From Hyphomicrobiales bacterium (lineage in GTDB: Bacteria; Pseudomonadota; Alphaproteobacteria; Rhizobiales; HXMU1428-3), in assembly GCA_021775425.1 (NCBI GenBank), contig JAJFHX010000022.1:116564-180563 (forward strand): DNA of 64,000 bases. Reading direction: 5' to 3'. A program made the translations under genes and the position numbers. The notes under the pieces were generated by a model that made no database searches, was not told the DNA's origin, and saw only the letters and a list, made by a program, of their open reading frames with translations. This document shows, in pieces, positions 36,115-44,830 of this stretch. How positions within the stretch are numbered: the first letter of the stretch is position 1; each line of letters opens with the position of its first letter.

Positions 36115-37554
36115 TCAAATCTCAGAATCGAGATGAATATCATGGCCGGGCATAGCGCCTGTCGAAACACTGTCCCTATACTGCATAGAAAGCGGCCGCC
36201 CCCGGCGAATTTGTAACCGGCTCAGATCAAGCCCGGTCGCTGCAAAGCGATCAATCAGCAAATCCCGCTCGGCTTCTAGCATATCAGCAAACAGCGCCTG
36301 CTCAGCCCAGATTGTCACCCTGAAATGCGCGGCATGTCCTTGCGCGCCCTCTTTTTCTTTCTGCACAAATGGCAGTCCGACAGACGCGTGAACCGGCCCG
36401 GTTTCTTCAGTTTCAAGTGAAAAACGCAAGGCATAAGCATCCCGCTCGTCGCCAGTTTCCGGCCCCGCCTCATCACGTCCGATCTGCAACTGAACCATCA
36501 GTGGTTTGGCATCACCTCCAAGCGGCAGTTCAATCGTGAGGTCAGCCTTCTGCGCCTGGCGGCCCTGTAATTCCTGCACTTCTTCCACTGGCTGAGATGT
36601 AAATTGTGTATATTTTGCAGTGACTTGCTCGGCGGTTACTTTTTCAACAGCATTGACTGGTAACGGCAATCCCCTACCACCAGCACCATCATTTCCCTTC
36701 ACGGCAGATTTAAAATCAGCACCGCGCTCATCACCGCGGCGACCAGCAGCGCCGATTTGCCCCGCAGTTGCAGCACCTTGCAGCCCGGAACTGAGACCTG
36801 CGCTAAGTCCTGCATTTTGCCCGGCCTGAATTCCCGGTTGAAGTGAAGTCTGTATGTGAGCCTGACCCCGGGCAAGAGCCCCTGTTTGCAATCCATTTGG
36901 AAGGGTCTCAGCCGCGAGTTTGATAAGAGCAGAAGCGGTGACTTGCGGGTTGATCCCTGAACCGGAACCGGCAGCCGGTGTTCTACCTGCCCCGCTTTGT
37001 GGGCTAGTCGCAATTTGACTTTGCTGTGTGGTCACAGAACCTGAAGCAGTCGTCGCACCCCCGACGCCACCCTGGGTGACATTAGCTTGCACAACACCTG
37101 TGTTCAGCGTTGGCAGTTTCGCGTTAACAGCGCCCTGCGTAGCAGAAGCCACACCAGTAGGTATTGGACCTTTTGCAGTTTGCGCCAGTCCGTTTTGGCC
37201 GGAAACTGCCGTTTTAACGGAACCCGCAGCCCCGTCAGCAGCATTCAAAGGCGCTTGCACAAACCTGAAGCTTGAGCCAACCGGCTCCGGTTTTAATTGA
37301 AAAACTTCGCCAGCCTTTAACGGGATAGAAGCCTTCACATCCAGCTTTAAACCACCAGCAATCACTTCGGCGCGCCCGTTTGGCGTCGCTTTCAGAACTT
37401 CAACGGAAACGGGTTTGCTTTGGTCAAACGCCAACAGCTTGCTCAGGAGCGCTTCTGTTTTATGAAGCACTTGCAGTGTGAGCGGACCAGAAGCCCCACC
37501 TGTCGGTGTCAGGTTTTGTACGGCCGCCTGTACCTGTGTAAATGAAACAGACAT
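36115..37554 (-). CDS. FliK-like hook-length control domain protein
   Basis: 479-residue protein. The N-terminal ~100 residues (VQAAVQNLTPTGG...LQVLHKTEALLSKLLAFD, then ASIPLKAGEVFQLKPEP) form a small beta domain. A long Gly/Ala/Gln/Thr-rich low-complexity middle (about 110-290) is expected to be unfolded. The C-terminal ~150 residues resemble the FliK C-terminal domain (VQLQIGRDEAG, FRVTIWAEQALFADMLEAERDLLIDRFAATGLDLSRLQIRRG). Such a ruler-plus-switch layout suits control of hook or needle length. It pairs with the downstream FlhB-tail gene. The name is by similarity; this may be an uncharacterised paralogue rather than the main FliK. Confidence 0.75.
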   Translation of the reverse strand: MSVSFTQVQAAVQNLTPTGGASGPLTLQVLHKTEALLSKLLAFDQSKPVSVEVLKATPNGRAEVIAGGLKLDVKASIPLKAGEVFQLKPEPVGSSFRFVQAPLNAADGAAGSVKTAVSGQNGLAQTAKGPIPTGVASATQGAVNAKLPTLNTGVVQANVTQGGVGGATTASGSVTTQQSQIATSPQSGAGRTPAAGSGSGINPQVTASALIKLAAETLPNGLQTGALARGQAHIQTSLQPGIQAGQNAGLSAGLSSGLQGAATAGQIGAAGRRGDERGADFKSAVKGNDGAGGRGLPLPVNAVEKVTAEQVTAKYTQFTSQPVEEVQELQGRQAQKADLTIELPLGGDAKPLMVQLQIGRDEAGPETGDERDAYALRFSLETEETGPVHASVGLPFVQKEKEGAQGHAAHFRVTIWAEQALFADMLEAERDLLIDRFAATGLDLSRLQIRRGRPLSMQYRDSVSTGAMPGHDIHLDSEI

Positions 37555-37760
37555 GACACAACCATCAAAAATTATTAATATTCATTAATAAGTCTATTCA
37601 AAGGACCTTTCCAAACCCTTACCAGGCCATTTTCCGGTTAACCTTTTCGTTTTAAATGACAAATTATTAATATTGGTTCTCTGTTAATCGCTGTGACCTT
37701 GGTTATAATGCTCAAAAACAGCGAATCAGAACAAAAGCGACCAGCCTTGTTGGAGGAGAC

Positions 37761-39908
37761 ATGCAAAGCGGAACATCATCACCCATAGCCTTGCACTTAA
37801 CTAAAAATTTGAGATGGCATGGAAAATTAGCACTGATGCTGGTTATGTCGGTATTGCTCCTTTCACTCGTTGTGAGTAAGGCGCAGGCAAAACGCATGGC
37901 CCTGATCATCGGTAATGATCAGTATAAAAATGTCACCCCGCTAAAAAAGGCCGTCAATGATGCTGTCGCCATTTCTTCCACATTAACTGACCTTGGTTTT
38001 GAACCCCATTTACATCAGAACCTTGATCGCCGCGCCATGAATGCGGCGCTGGCAAATTTCACTGGCAAAATTGAAAAAGATGATGAAGTGCTGTTTTTCT
38101 TCTCTGGTCACGGCATCGCTGTGCGCGGTGAAAACTATCTGCTGCCAACAGATGTCCCCGCCGTCACGCCGGGGCAGGAAGGTTTCATCACCAGAGAAGC
38201 CTTTTCAGAAAATGAAATTATTCGTTCCCTGCAGGATCAGGGCGTGCGTGTCAGCATTCTCATTCTTGATGCCTGCCGCAATAACCCGTTCCCAAGAAAA
38301 GGCACCCGCTCAATCGGCCGCTCCGTTGGCCTTGGCCGCACAACTGCCCCGCCACAAGGCACCTTCGTGATGTATTCCGCCGGTGTTGGCCAGCAGGCAC
38401 TCGATCGCCTAAGTGATGATGATCCCCATCCAAACTCAGTTTATACCAGAAAGCTGATCCCCTTACTAAAAGAAGAAGGCCTGCAGATTGTGCGCGTCGC
38501 CAAACGGCTACGCTCAGAAGTTGAAGCACTGGCAAGAACCGCCAAAGGCGGCGCTCATAAACAATACCCGTCTTATTATGATGAACTAAGAGGCGACTTT
38601 TTCTTCAAACCCGGCAAGCGCAAGGAATTTGGCTCTAAAAAAGATGCCGATGATCTGCTCTGGGCCACCATAGAAAAATCTAAAAATCTTTCAGACTTTG
38701 AATTTTACCTGACCGAGCACCCGAAAGGCCGCTATGCCTCAATCGCCAGATTAAAAATCCGCCAAATAAAGTCAGCGTCAGAAAGTAAGAAAGCCAAAGA
38801 TGATAAGAACGCACAAATTGCCGATGCGGACGACCAGCTTTGGGATGAACTGAAATACGCAAGGCGATCACTGGAAGTTGAAGCCTATGTACATAAATTT
38901 CCGAACGGCAAGCACATTCTGGAAGCCCGCAGCCTGATAGACCGGCTCCGCAAAATTGAATATAAGAATTTTCAGCGCATTAAAGCACTTGAGGAAAAGA
39001 AGGTCGCCGGCATCACCCCGCCAGAAAACCCGAACAAACCTAAAACCAGAAGCTACCAGCCGGGCGAGCGGTTTCAGGATTGCCGTGATTGCCCGAAAAT
39101 GGTCGCCCTGCCAACGGGCACCTTCAATATGGGCTGGAGAGACCCTGACAGAAAGCGCCATCAATATGCCCTGCCAATCAGAAAAATGGCCATCAACAAA
39201 AAAATTGCCATTGGCGTCTATGAAATAACAGTCGGTCAGTATGATGCCTTTATCAAAGACGCCGGCCATGATCCGGGCAATTTGTGCTGGACCTATGAAA
39301 AAGGGCGCGGCAAACATCGGCGCGGCAGAACATACGCAAAAAACGGGTTTAAATCGGGTAAAGATTATCCAGCCGCATGTATAAACTGGTTTGACGCTAA
39401 GGCTTATGTCAAATGGCTGAACCAGCAGGTTCCCGGCGGCACATATCGTCTGCCAACGGAAGCAGAGTGGGAATATGCCGCAAGAGCAACCGGCAAACTA
39501 AGATGGCACTATGGTGATACCGAAAAGTTTCTCTGCCAGTTTTCAAACCATGCCGCAGCAGAATCAAAAGTGAAATGGCGCAATAAACTATGCCGCGACG
39601 GGGTCAGTTATCTTGCCAGGGTCGGCTATTTTAAGTCGAACCAGTGGGGCGTTTATGATATGTACGGCAATGTTGCCGAATGGACAGAAGACTGCACTCA
39701 CTATGATTATAAAGGCGCGCCGCAGGATTCAAGCGTCCCCTGGACATTGGTTGGCGGGCCGAATAACGGAACCTGCAATGACCGCATACACAGAGGCGGT
39801 TCCTGGCTTCAAAGCGGCGGAACAGTTTCTTCTGGCGCAAGGCAATTTACCAAAGCCAGCGAGAGACAAGTCACCATCGGCTTCAGAGTCGTCAAAGAAC
39901 TGGAATAA
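37761..39908 (+). CDS. Caspase-like peptidase / SUMF1 (FGE-sulfatase) fusion
   Basis: 715-residue exported or membrane-anchored protein. The N-terminal hydrophobic segment is at ~22-40. A C14-family caspase domain covers ~45-285, with the His-Cys dyad at H117 (FFSGHGIA) and C172 (LILDACRNNP). Next come two ~42-residue repeats (295-336 and 355-396), each starting DADD.LW and containing F/Y-L/V...P.G. A CRDC pair (C441, C444) precedes the SUMF1 domain (MVALPTGTFNMGW, LPTEAEWEYAARA, YDMYGNVAEWTEDC, IHRGGSW). The C-terminal catalytic cysteines of true formylglycine-generating enzymes are absent, so this domain is probably a binding module. GGAGGAG precedes the ATG. Monocistronic. Substrate unknown. 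Confidence 0.9.
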   Translation: MQSGTSSPIALHLTKNLRWHGKLALMLVMSVLLLSLVVSKAQAKRMALIIGNDQYKNVTPLKKAVNDAVAISSTLTDLGFEPHLHQNLDRRAMNAALANFTGKIEKDDEVLFFFSGHGIAVRGENYLLPTDVPAVTPGQEGFITREAFSENEIIRSLQDQGVRVSILILDACRNNPFPRKGTRSIGRSVGLGRTTAPPQGTFVMYSAGVGQQALDRLSDDDPHPNSVYTRKLIPLLKEEGLQIVRVAKRLRSEVEALARTAKGGAHKQYPSYYDELRGDFFFKPGKRKEFGSKKDADDLLWATIEKSKNLSDFEFYLTEHPKGRYASIARLKIRQIKSASESKKAKDDKNAQIADADDQLWDELKYARRSLEVEAYVHKFPNGKHILEARSLIDRLRKIEYKNFQRIKALEEKKVAGITPPENPNKPKTRSYQPGERFQDCRDCPKMVALPTGTFNMGWRDPDRKRHQYALPIRKMAINKKIAIGVYEITVGQYDAFIKDAGHDPGNLCWTYEKGRGKHRRGRTYAKNGFKSGKDYPAACINWFDAKAYVKWLNQQVPGGTYRLPTEAEWEYAARATGKLRWHYGDTEKFLCQFSNHAAAESKVKWRNKLCRDGVSYLARVGYFKSNQWGVYDMYGNVAEWTEDCTHYDYKGAPQDSSVPWTLVGGPNNGTCNDRIHRGGSWLQSGGTVSSGARQFTKASERQVTIGFRVVKELE

Positions 39909-39936
39909 TCAATAGATTACTTCATTTATCAGGGGA

Positions 39937-40713
39937 ATGCAGATTGTGGCAGACGCGATTGACGATGCATCAGGCTTGCCTGAAGTTACAAACGGGCCAG
40001 ATCTATCAAAGTGGAAAGGCTGCCAAAGGCCAGCACCAGCCATATTAAAAGGCCGCTATGCCATCCTTGAAAATTATCGCAATGCCAAACACGCAGAACC
40101 CCTCTGGCAAGCGCTGGGCGAGCTAGAGACCAACCACCTGATCCGTTACTTTCCAAACGGTCCCTTTGCCAATGCTGAACAATTCGGTGAGTGGCTAGTC
40201 GCAGAAAATGAGACCGGTAATTTCTACACCATGGTCATCAGTTCGGTAAAAACCGGCGAAGTGACTGGCATGGCGAATTATATGCGCATCACCCCGGCGC
40301 ATGGGTCTATTGAAGTTGGCGCAGTTGCCCATGGGCCCAAAATGGCAAGATCCCCCATTGCAACAGATACTCATTACCTGATGGCAAAACATATCTTTGA
40401 AGAACTCGGCTATCGGCGTTATGAGTGGAAACTGAACAATGAAAACGAAGCTTCACACAAAGCAGCGATCAGGCTGGGCTTTGCTTTTGAAGGCACCTTC
40501 CGCAATCACATGGTCGCCAAAGGCAAAAACAGAGACACCGCATGGTACTCTATGCTCGATAGCGAATGGCCAATGGTAAAAGCTGCAATGGAAAGCTGGT
40601 TAGCGCCTGAAAACTTTGATAAAGAAGGGTGCCAGCTCAGAACTCTAGAGACAATCAGAACTGAGCTGAAACAAAAATTCGGTCATCCGATCGCCAATAT
40701 AAAAAACGAATGA
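39937..40713 (+). CDS. GNAT acetyltransferase, RimJ/RimL type
   Basis: 258-residue acyl-CoA-dependent N-acetyltransferase. The RimJ/RimL-like fold is shown by FYTMVISSVKTGEVTGMANYMRI and IEVGAVAHGPKMARSPIATDTHYLM. The region YEWKLNNENEASHKAAIRLGFAFEGTFRNHMVAKGKNRDTAWYSML, with RLGF.FEG, is typical of this group. No targeting signal. GTG 39946 may be the true start because AGGGGA lies nine bases upstream of it and directly abuts the ATG. It lies 28 bases after the caspase gene and may be cotranscribed. Substrate unknown. Confidence 0.85.
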   Translation: MQIVADAIDDASGLPEVTNGPDLSKWKGCQRPAPAILKGRYAILENYRNAKHAEPLWQALGELETNHLIRYFPNGPFANAEQFGEWLVAENETGNFYTMVISSVKTGEVTGMANYMRITPAHGSIEVGAVAHGPKMARSPIATDTHYLMAKHIFEELGYRRYEWKLNNENEASHKAAIRLGFAFEGTFRNHMVAKGKNRDTAWYSMLDSEWPMVKAAMESWLAPENFDKEGCQLRTLETIRTELKQKFGHPIANIKNE

Positions 40714-40728
40714 AGGAACAATAAGTAA

Positions 40729-40953
40729 GTGCCCCAAAATTCAGACAAATCCGCCTTCATCGCCGCTGCAATCATCATGCTGGTTCTTTTTGCCAGCTTC
40801 TTCTTCATGCCGCCCCTGATGCTCTACCTCGCCGGCATCCATGAATATCTGGCTTATGCGGCAGGCCTCCTGTTCATAGTCGCCTTTATATTTGTCTTCT
40901 GGTTAAGAGCAAGATATCAGAAAAAACGCGATGATGAAGCTAACCCACAATAG
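40729..40953 (+). CDS. Small two-helix membrane protein
   Basis: 74-residue protein with two hydrophobic segments (about residues 9-33 and 38-60) and a basic C-terminal tail (RARYQKKRDDE). GTG start with AAGGAAC upstream. It lies 15 bases after the GNAT gene. The tail overlaps the convergent dehydratase gene by 14 bases. I do not recognise a named family. Function unknown. Confidence 0.65.
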   Translation: MPQNSDKSAFIAAAIIMLVLFASFFFMPPLMLYLAGIHEYLAYAAGLLFIVAFIFVFWLRARYQKKRDDEANPQ

Positions 40954-41929
40954 GCGTTTTGCCTTCCAAAACGGTACGGAACATTGATAAATCGATATTC
41001 CCGCCGCTTAAAATAACCCCGGCAGTTTTGCCTTCCAGCATTGCTTTTTCAGAGAGTAACCCGGCCAAAGGCACACCCGCCGCACCCTCTGCAATATTAT
41101 GAATGGTCGTGTAATAAAGCCGCATAGCTTCGCCAATTTGCTCTTCGGAAACGGTGATAATTCTCGCCGCGCCATTTAAAATGATATCAAATGCCGCTGG
41201 AGACGGGCACCGGGTCGCCACCCCATCAGCAAACGTCAATGCATGCTCCGTTTCCGTTAACTGGCCGGATTGAAAAGATAATTCCATCGCCGGAGCATTT
41301 TCAGAAACCACGCCGACAATCTCAGTCTCAAGCCCGAGAAGATCACGAACAGTAATCAAACCGCAAATGCCAGACCCCATTCCAATCGGCACATAAACCA
41401 CATCCAGCTTTGGGTGCCTGGTAAAAAGCTCATAGGCATAAGTCGCAACACCTTTCACCAGCGCTGGATGAAAAGAAGGCACCTGAGGGTAATCCTTATC
41501 TTTTTGCAGTTCAGCAGCGACAATCCGGCTTTCATCAAAATCTTTGCCGGCAATCACAAGCTCCGCCCCAAACGCCTGCATAGCCGCGTTTTTCTCAACC
41601 GAGTTCCCCTCAGGCACCACGATAATTGAGGGCAGATTATGGCGTGAGGCCGCAAAAGCAACAGATTGCCCATGATTACCCCTTGTGGCGGCAACAACCC
41701 CATTTGGCATAGCGCCAGATGCGGTTGCCTGTTGCATCAGTTCCTCCATATAAACCAACCCACCCCGAATTTTAAACGCCCCGGCAGGGGTGTGGTTTTC
41801 ATGCTTCACAACCACATCAACCCCAACCGTCTGAGATAACAAAGGCCAGTTAATAGCCGGCGTCTCCAAAACAAAGGGGCGCACAATATCAAGCGCGCTC
41901 TTCAATTCATCAAGCGAAAATAAAGGCAT
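40940..41929 (-). CDS. Threonine/serine dehydratase-like PLP enzyme
   Basis: 329-residue fold-type II pyridoxal-phosphate enzyme. The Schiff-base lysine is in TPAGAFKIRGGLVYM. ATRGNHGQSVAFAA is the Asn/Gly loop that binds the amino-acid carboxylate. The glycine-rich phosphate loop is VPIGMGSGICG. There is no C-terminal ACT regulatory domain, so it is a short catabolic-type or serine-racemase-like enzyme rather than biosynthetic IlvA. Related enzymes include threonine ammonia-lyase, serine/threonine dehydratase and EutB-type hydroxyectoine dehydratase; the substrate cannot be fixed from sequence alone. Cytoplasmic. It converges with a small membrane protein gene. Confidence 0.85.
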   Translation of the reverse strand: MPLFSLDELKSALDIVRPFVLETPAINWPLLSQTVGVDVVVKHENHTPAGAFKIRGGLVYMEELMQQATASGAMPNGVVAATRGNHGQSVAFAASRHNLPSIIVVPEGNSVEKNAAMQAFGAELVIAGKDFDESRIVAAELQKDKDYPQVPSFHPALVKGVATYAYELFTRHPKLDVVYVPIGMGSGICGLITVRDLLGLETEIVGVVSENAPAMELSFQSGQLTETEHALTFADGVATRCPSPAAFDIILNGAARIITVSEEQIGEAMRLYYTTIHNIAEGAAGVPLAGLLSEKAMLEGKTAGVILSGGNIDLSMFRTVLEGKTPIVG

Positions 41930-42068
41930 AGAAATTATCCAGTTAATGAGGTGGAAGGTGAAGAAAAGCCAACATAGCCCACAGACTTAACCCTGACAAA
42001 TACTCCCCGCATTTAATATCAGTCCGAGCGGAGCGCAGCGTGCACGGATAAACTGATCGCCAGCAAAT

Positions 42069-42216
42069 GCGGCGCCCGGGGCATCGCGGTTGTTTGTGCC
42101 GGATGTTTATGAGCATATGAAGACACACTCAATCAGGCAACCAGAACCGCCAAAAGAATTCCCCGCCCCGTTGGAGGCTCAAACGCTACGGATTTGAAAT
42201 AGCCGTAAGACATAAT
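42069..42216. repeat. Intergenic repeat, copy 1
   Basis: Shares three ordered blocks with copy 2: GCGGCGCCCGGGGC (42069-42082, identical), CCCCGCCCCGTTGGAGG (42161-42177, one mismatch) and AATAGCCGTAAGACATAA (42198-42215, near-identical). It carries about 80 extra bases between the first two blocks. Confidence 0.6.
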
Positions 42217-42243
42217 CCCCACCCTTGCATCCCGAAAACCTAA

Positions 42244-42269
42244 GTTCTGCCCTTTTCAAAGGGCAGAAC
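42244..42269. repeat. Perfect 12-base hairpin
   Basis: GTTCTGCCCTTT (42244-42255) and AAAGGGCAGAAC (42258-42269) pair perfectly around a 2-base spacer. No T tract follows, so it is not a standard terminator. It sits between the two repeat copies and may be part of a palindromic element. Confidence 0.6.
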
Positions 42270-42289
42270 GCGTATGGCGTCCCGCGTCA

Positions 42290-42361
42290 GCGGCGCCCGG
42301 GGCGAGCCCCGCCCCGTCGGAGGGCGGCAGCTTCGCTGCCAATAGCCCGTGAGACATAAAT
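42290..42361. repeat. Intergenic repeat, copy 2
   Basis: The compact copy: GCGGCGCCCGGGGC (42290-42303), then CCCCGCCCCGTCGGAGG (42307-42323), a GGCAGC-TTC-GCTGCC hairpin and AATAGCCCGTGAGACATAA (42341-42359). It lies 39 bases before the parC start. Confidence 0.6.
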
Positions 42362-42399
42362 ATTGAGCCGAATCCCTTTTCGGTGTATGGGCATATCCT

Positions 42400-44655
42400 A
42401 TGAGTAATGACACAAAAGACAATAATGGGACCAAAGGCTCTGGCGAGTTTTCTGAGACCATAGAACTTCGCACCGCGCTTGAAGAGCGCTATCTTTCATA
42501 TGCCATGTCAACCATCATGCATCGGGCCCTGCCTGATGTGCGTGACGGGCTGAAACCTGTGCACAGGCGCCTGTTATACGCCATGCAGCAGCTAAGGCTT
42601 GACCCGGAAGGCGGCTATAAGAAATGCGCCCGCGTCGTTGGTGACGTGATGGGTAAGTTCCACCCGCATGGTGATCAGGCGATTTATGATGCCATGGTCC
42701 GCCTCGCGCAGACGTTTTCTGTAAGGTACACGCTGGTTGAAGGGCAGGGCAATTTCGGTAACGTCGACGGCGATAATGCTGCCGCGATGCGTTATACAGA
42801 AGCCAAGATGACAGAAATGGCCATGGCATTGCTGGATGGCATCCGGGAAGACACTGTTGATTTCAAAGAAACCTATGACGGGCAGGAGCAGGAACCAGTT
42901 GTGCTGCCGGCCAGTTTTCCGAATTTGCTGGCCAATGGGTCATCGGGCATTGCCGTTGGCATGGCAACCAACATCCCACCCCATAATGTGGAAGAGCTAT
43001 GTAACGCGGCGCTGCATCTGATTAAATTCCCGAATGCATCGACCAGAAAACTGGTGGAACTCATCCCCGGGCCGGATTTTCCAACGGGTGGTGTGATTGT
43101 TGAAAATCAGGACGCGATCATTGAAGCTTATGACACAGGCCGCGGCGGGTTTCGCGTGCGCGCCAAATGGGAAAAAGAAGATTTGGGTCGCGGCAATTAT
43201 CAGATCGTGATCACAGAAATTCCCTATCAGGTGCAGAAATCCCGGCTGATTGAGAAAATCGCCGAACTGATGAGCATGAAGAAGCTTCCCCTTCTGAATG
43301 ACATCCGCGATGAAAGTGCAGAAGATATCCGCGTTGTGCTGGAGCCAAAAAGCCGCACGGTTGATCCTGTCATTCTGATGGAAACTCTTTTTAAAACAAC
43401 AGAACTAGAAAGCCGCATTTCATTGAACATGAACGTGCTTTCAAAAGGCCAGATCCCGAACGTGTTGGGTTTAAGAGGCGTGCTGAACGAATGGCTGGCC
43501 CACAGAAAAGAAGTCCTGGTTCGCCGCTCAAACTTCCGCAAAGAAAAAATCGAGCACCGGCTGGAAATTCTTGATGGTTATCTGATTGCCTACCTCAATC
43601 TGGATGAAGTGATCCGCATTGTCCGCGAGGAAGATGACCCGAAAGCCGAACTGATCAAAGCCTTCAAGCTAACGGATGTGCAGGCGGAAGCCATTTTGAA
43701 CATGCGTCTGCGCGCCTTGCGCAAGCTGGAAGAAATGGAAATCAGAACAGAACATAAAGCACTAACAGAGGAACTGAAAAACCTCAAAAAGCTGCTGGCA
43801 TCTGATGATTTGCAATGGACACGAATTTCCGAAGAAATCCGCGAGACAAAAGCAAAATTCGGCAAAAAAACCGAGATGGGCGCCCGCCGCTCTAATTTTG
43901 AAGACGCCGTTGAAATCGACATCGACCTGGATGAAGCGATGATTGAGAAAGAACCGGTGACGATTGTTCTTTCCGATAAAGGCTGGATCAGGGCCTTGAA
44001 AGGTCATCAGGATGATCTCTCAAAAGTGACCTACAAAGCGGGTGATAAGCTCAAATTCGCGATGAAAGCGATGACAACAGACAAGCTTGTGTTGTTTGCA
44101 ACCAACGGCAAATTCTTCACCCTTGGTGTTGATAAACTGCCCGGGGGCCGCGGCCATGGTGAGCCGGTGCGCATCATGATTGATCTGGAAGCATCAAGCG
44201 ATATTCTGACCGGCTTTATATATAAAGAAGGGGCAAAACGCCTCGTTGCCAGCCATCAGGGCAATGGCTTTATTGTAACCGAAGACGAAGTTGTCGCCAT
44301 GACTAGAAAAGGCAAGCAGGTGCTGAATGTGAAAGAACCTGATGAAGCCATAGCCTGCGCCGTGGTTGAAGGTGACACCGTTGCCGTGATTGGTGACAAT
44401 CGCAAACTTCTGGTCTTCCCGCTGGATGAGCTGAATGAAATGACCCGCGGCAAAGGGGTGCGCTTGCAGAAATATAAAGATGGCGGTTTGTCTGATGTCA
44501 AAACCTTCAACAAAAAAGAAGGCCTGAGCTGGATAGACAGTGCCAACCGCAACTGGAAGGTGGAAGAACTGCTGGATTGGCAGGGCACTAGAGCCTCAGC
44601 CGGCCGCATGCCACCTAAAGGCTTCCCGAAAACCAACAAATTTTCACCCCGCTAA
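42400..44655 (+). CDS. parC: DNA topoisomerase IV subunit A
   Basis: 751-residue type IIA topoisomerase subunit that decatenates daughter chromosomes together with ParE. The breakage-reunion domain starts [34 protein letters not shown]. The catalytic tyrosine is in [11 protein letters not shown], and the [14 protein letters not shown] and [17 protein letters not shown] blocks are typical. The C-terminal beta-pinwheel is short and the GyrA-box (QRRGGKG) is absent, which supports ParC over GyrA. Length is normal for alphaproteobacterial ParC. The start has no strong Shine-Dalgarno sequence. A terminator follows at 44682. Confidence 0.94.
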   Translation: MSNDTKDNNGTKGSGEFSETIELRTALEERYLSYAMSTIMHRALPDVRDGLKPVHRRLLYAMQQLRLDPEGGYKKCARVVGDVMGKFHPHGDQAIYDAMVRLAQTFSVRYTLVEGQGNFGNVDGDNAAAMRYTEAKMTEMAMALLDGIREDTVDFKETYDGQEQEPVVLPASFPNLLANGSSGIAVGMATNIPPHNVEELCNAALHLIKFPNASTRKLVELIPGPDFPTGGVIVENQDAIIEAYDTGRGGFRVRAKWEKEDLGRGNYQIVITEIPYQVQKSRLIEKIAELMSMKKLPLLNDIRDESAEDIRVVLEPKSRTVDPVILMETLFKTTELESRISLNMNVLSKGQIPNVLGLRGVLNEWLAHRKEVLVRRSNFRKEKIEHRLEILDGYLIAYLNLDEVIRIVREEDDPKAELIKAFKLTDVQAEAILNMRLRALRKLEEMEIRTEHKALTEELKNLKKLLASDDLQWTRISEEIRETKAKFGKKTEMGARRSNFEDAVEIDIDLDEAMIEKEPVTIVLSDKGWIRALKGHQDDLSKVTYKAGDKLKFAMKAMTTDKLVLFATNGKFFTLGVDKLPGGRGHGEPVRIMIDLEASSDILTGFIYKEGAKRLVASHQGNGFIVTEDEVVAMTRKGKQVLNVKEPDEAIACAVVEGDTVAVIGDNRKLLVFPLDELNEMTRGKGVRLQKYKDGGLSDVKTFNKKEGLSWIDSANRNWKVEELLDWQGTRASAGRMPPKGFPKTNKFSPR

Positions 44656-44681
44656 AAGGGTTGAATGATGAAAATAAAAAG

Positions 44682-44710
44682 CACCTTCATGAAAATGAGG
44701 GTGTTTTTTT
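44682..44710 (+). terminator. Rho-independent terminator of parC
   Basis: CACCTTCAT (44682-44690) pairs with ATGAGGGTG (44695-44703) with one G-U-type position, a GAAA loop and a following run of seven T. Confidence 0.9.
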
Positions 44711-44830
44711 GTTGCAGAACGCTTGCCTGAGTAGATCACTCTGTGTTACAGAGCATTAAACTCTGAAATGCAGAGTAAAAATGATGCAAGTCGAATTGTA
44801 TCTGATTTGAATGTCTGAACGGGATTAATC

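Larger units (their letters stand above)
41930..42399. other. 470-base GC-rich noncoding region before parC
   Basis: No gene found. The base composition is clearly richer in G and C than its neighbours. It contains two imperfect direct-repeat copies (42069-42216 and 42290-42361), a perfect 12-base hairpin (42244-42269) and a small hairpin GGCAGC-TTC-GCTGCC. The parC promoter should lie here, but I cannot place it. There is no strong ribosome-binding sequence directly before the parC ATG. Confidence 0.6.

Noticed and set aside
36699..37300. Frames inside the FliK-like gene, including Pro/Ala-rich ones
   Set aside because: They arise from the GC-rich low-complexity middle of the FliK-like protein and have no start context or family match.
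37761..39908. Annotating the caspase fusion as a formylglycine-generating enzyme
   Set aside because: The C-terminal segment after RGGSW has no cysteine, so the copper-binding catalytic pair is absent.
42244..42269. Perfect hairpin before parC read as a terminator
   Set aside because: No T tract on either side and no gene ending nearby on plus; it belongs to the repeat region instead.
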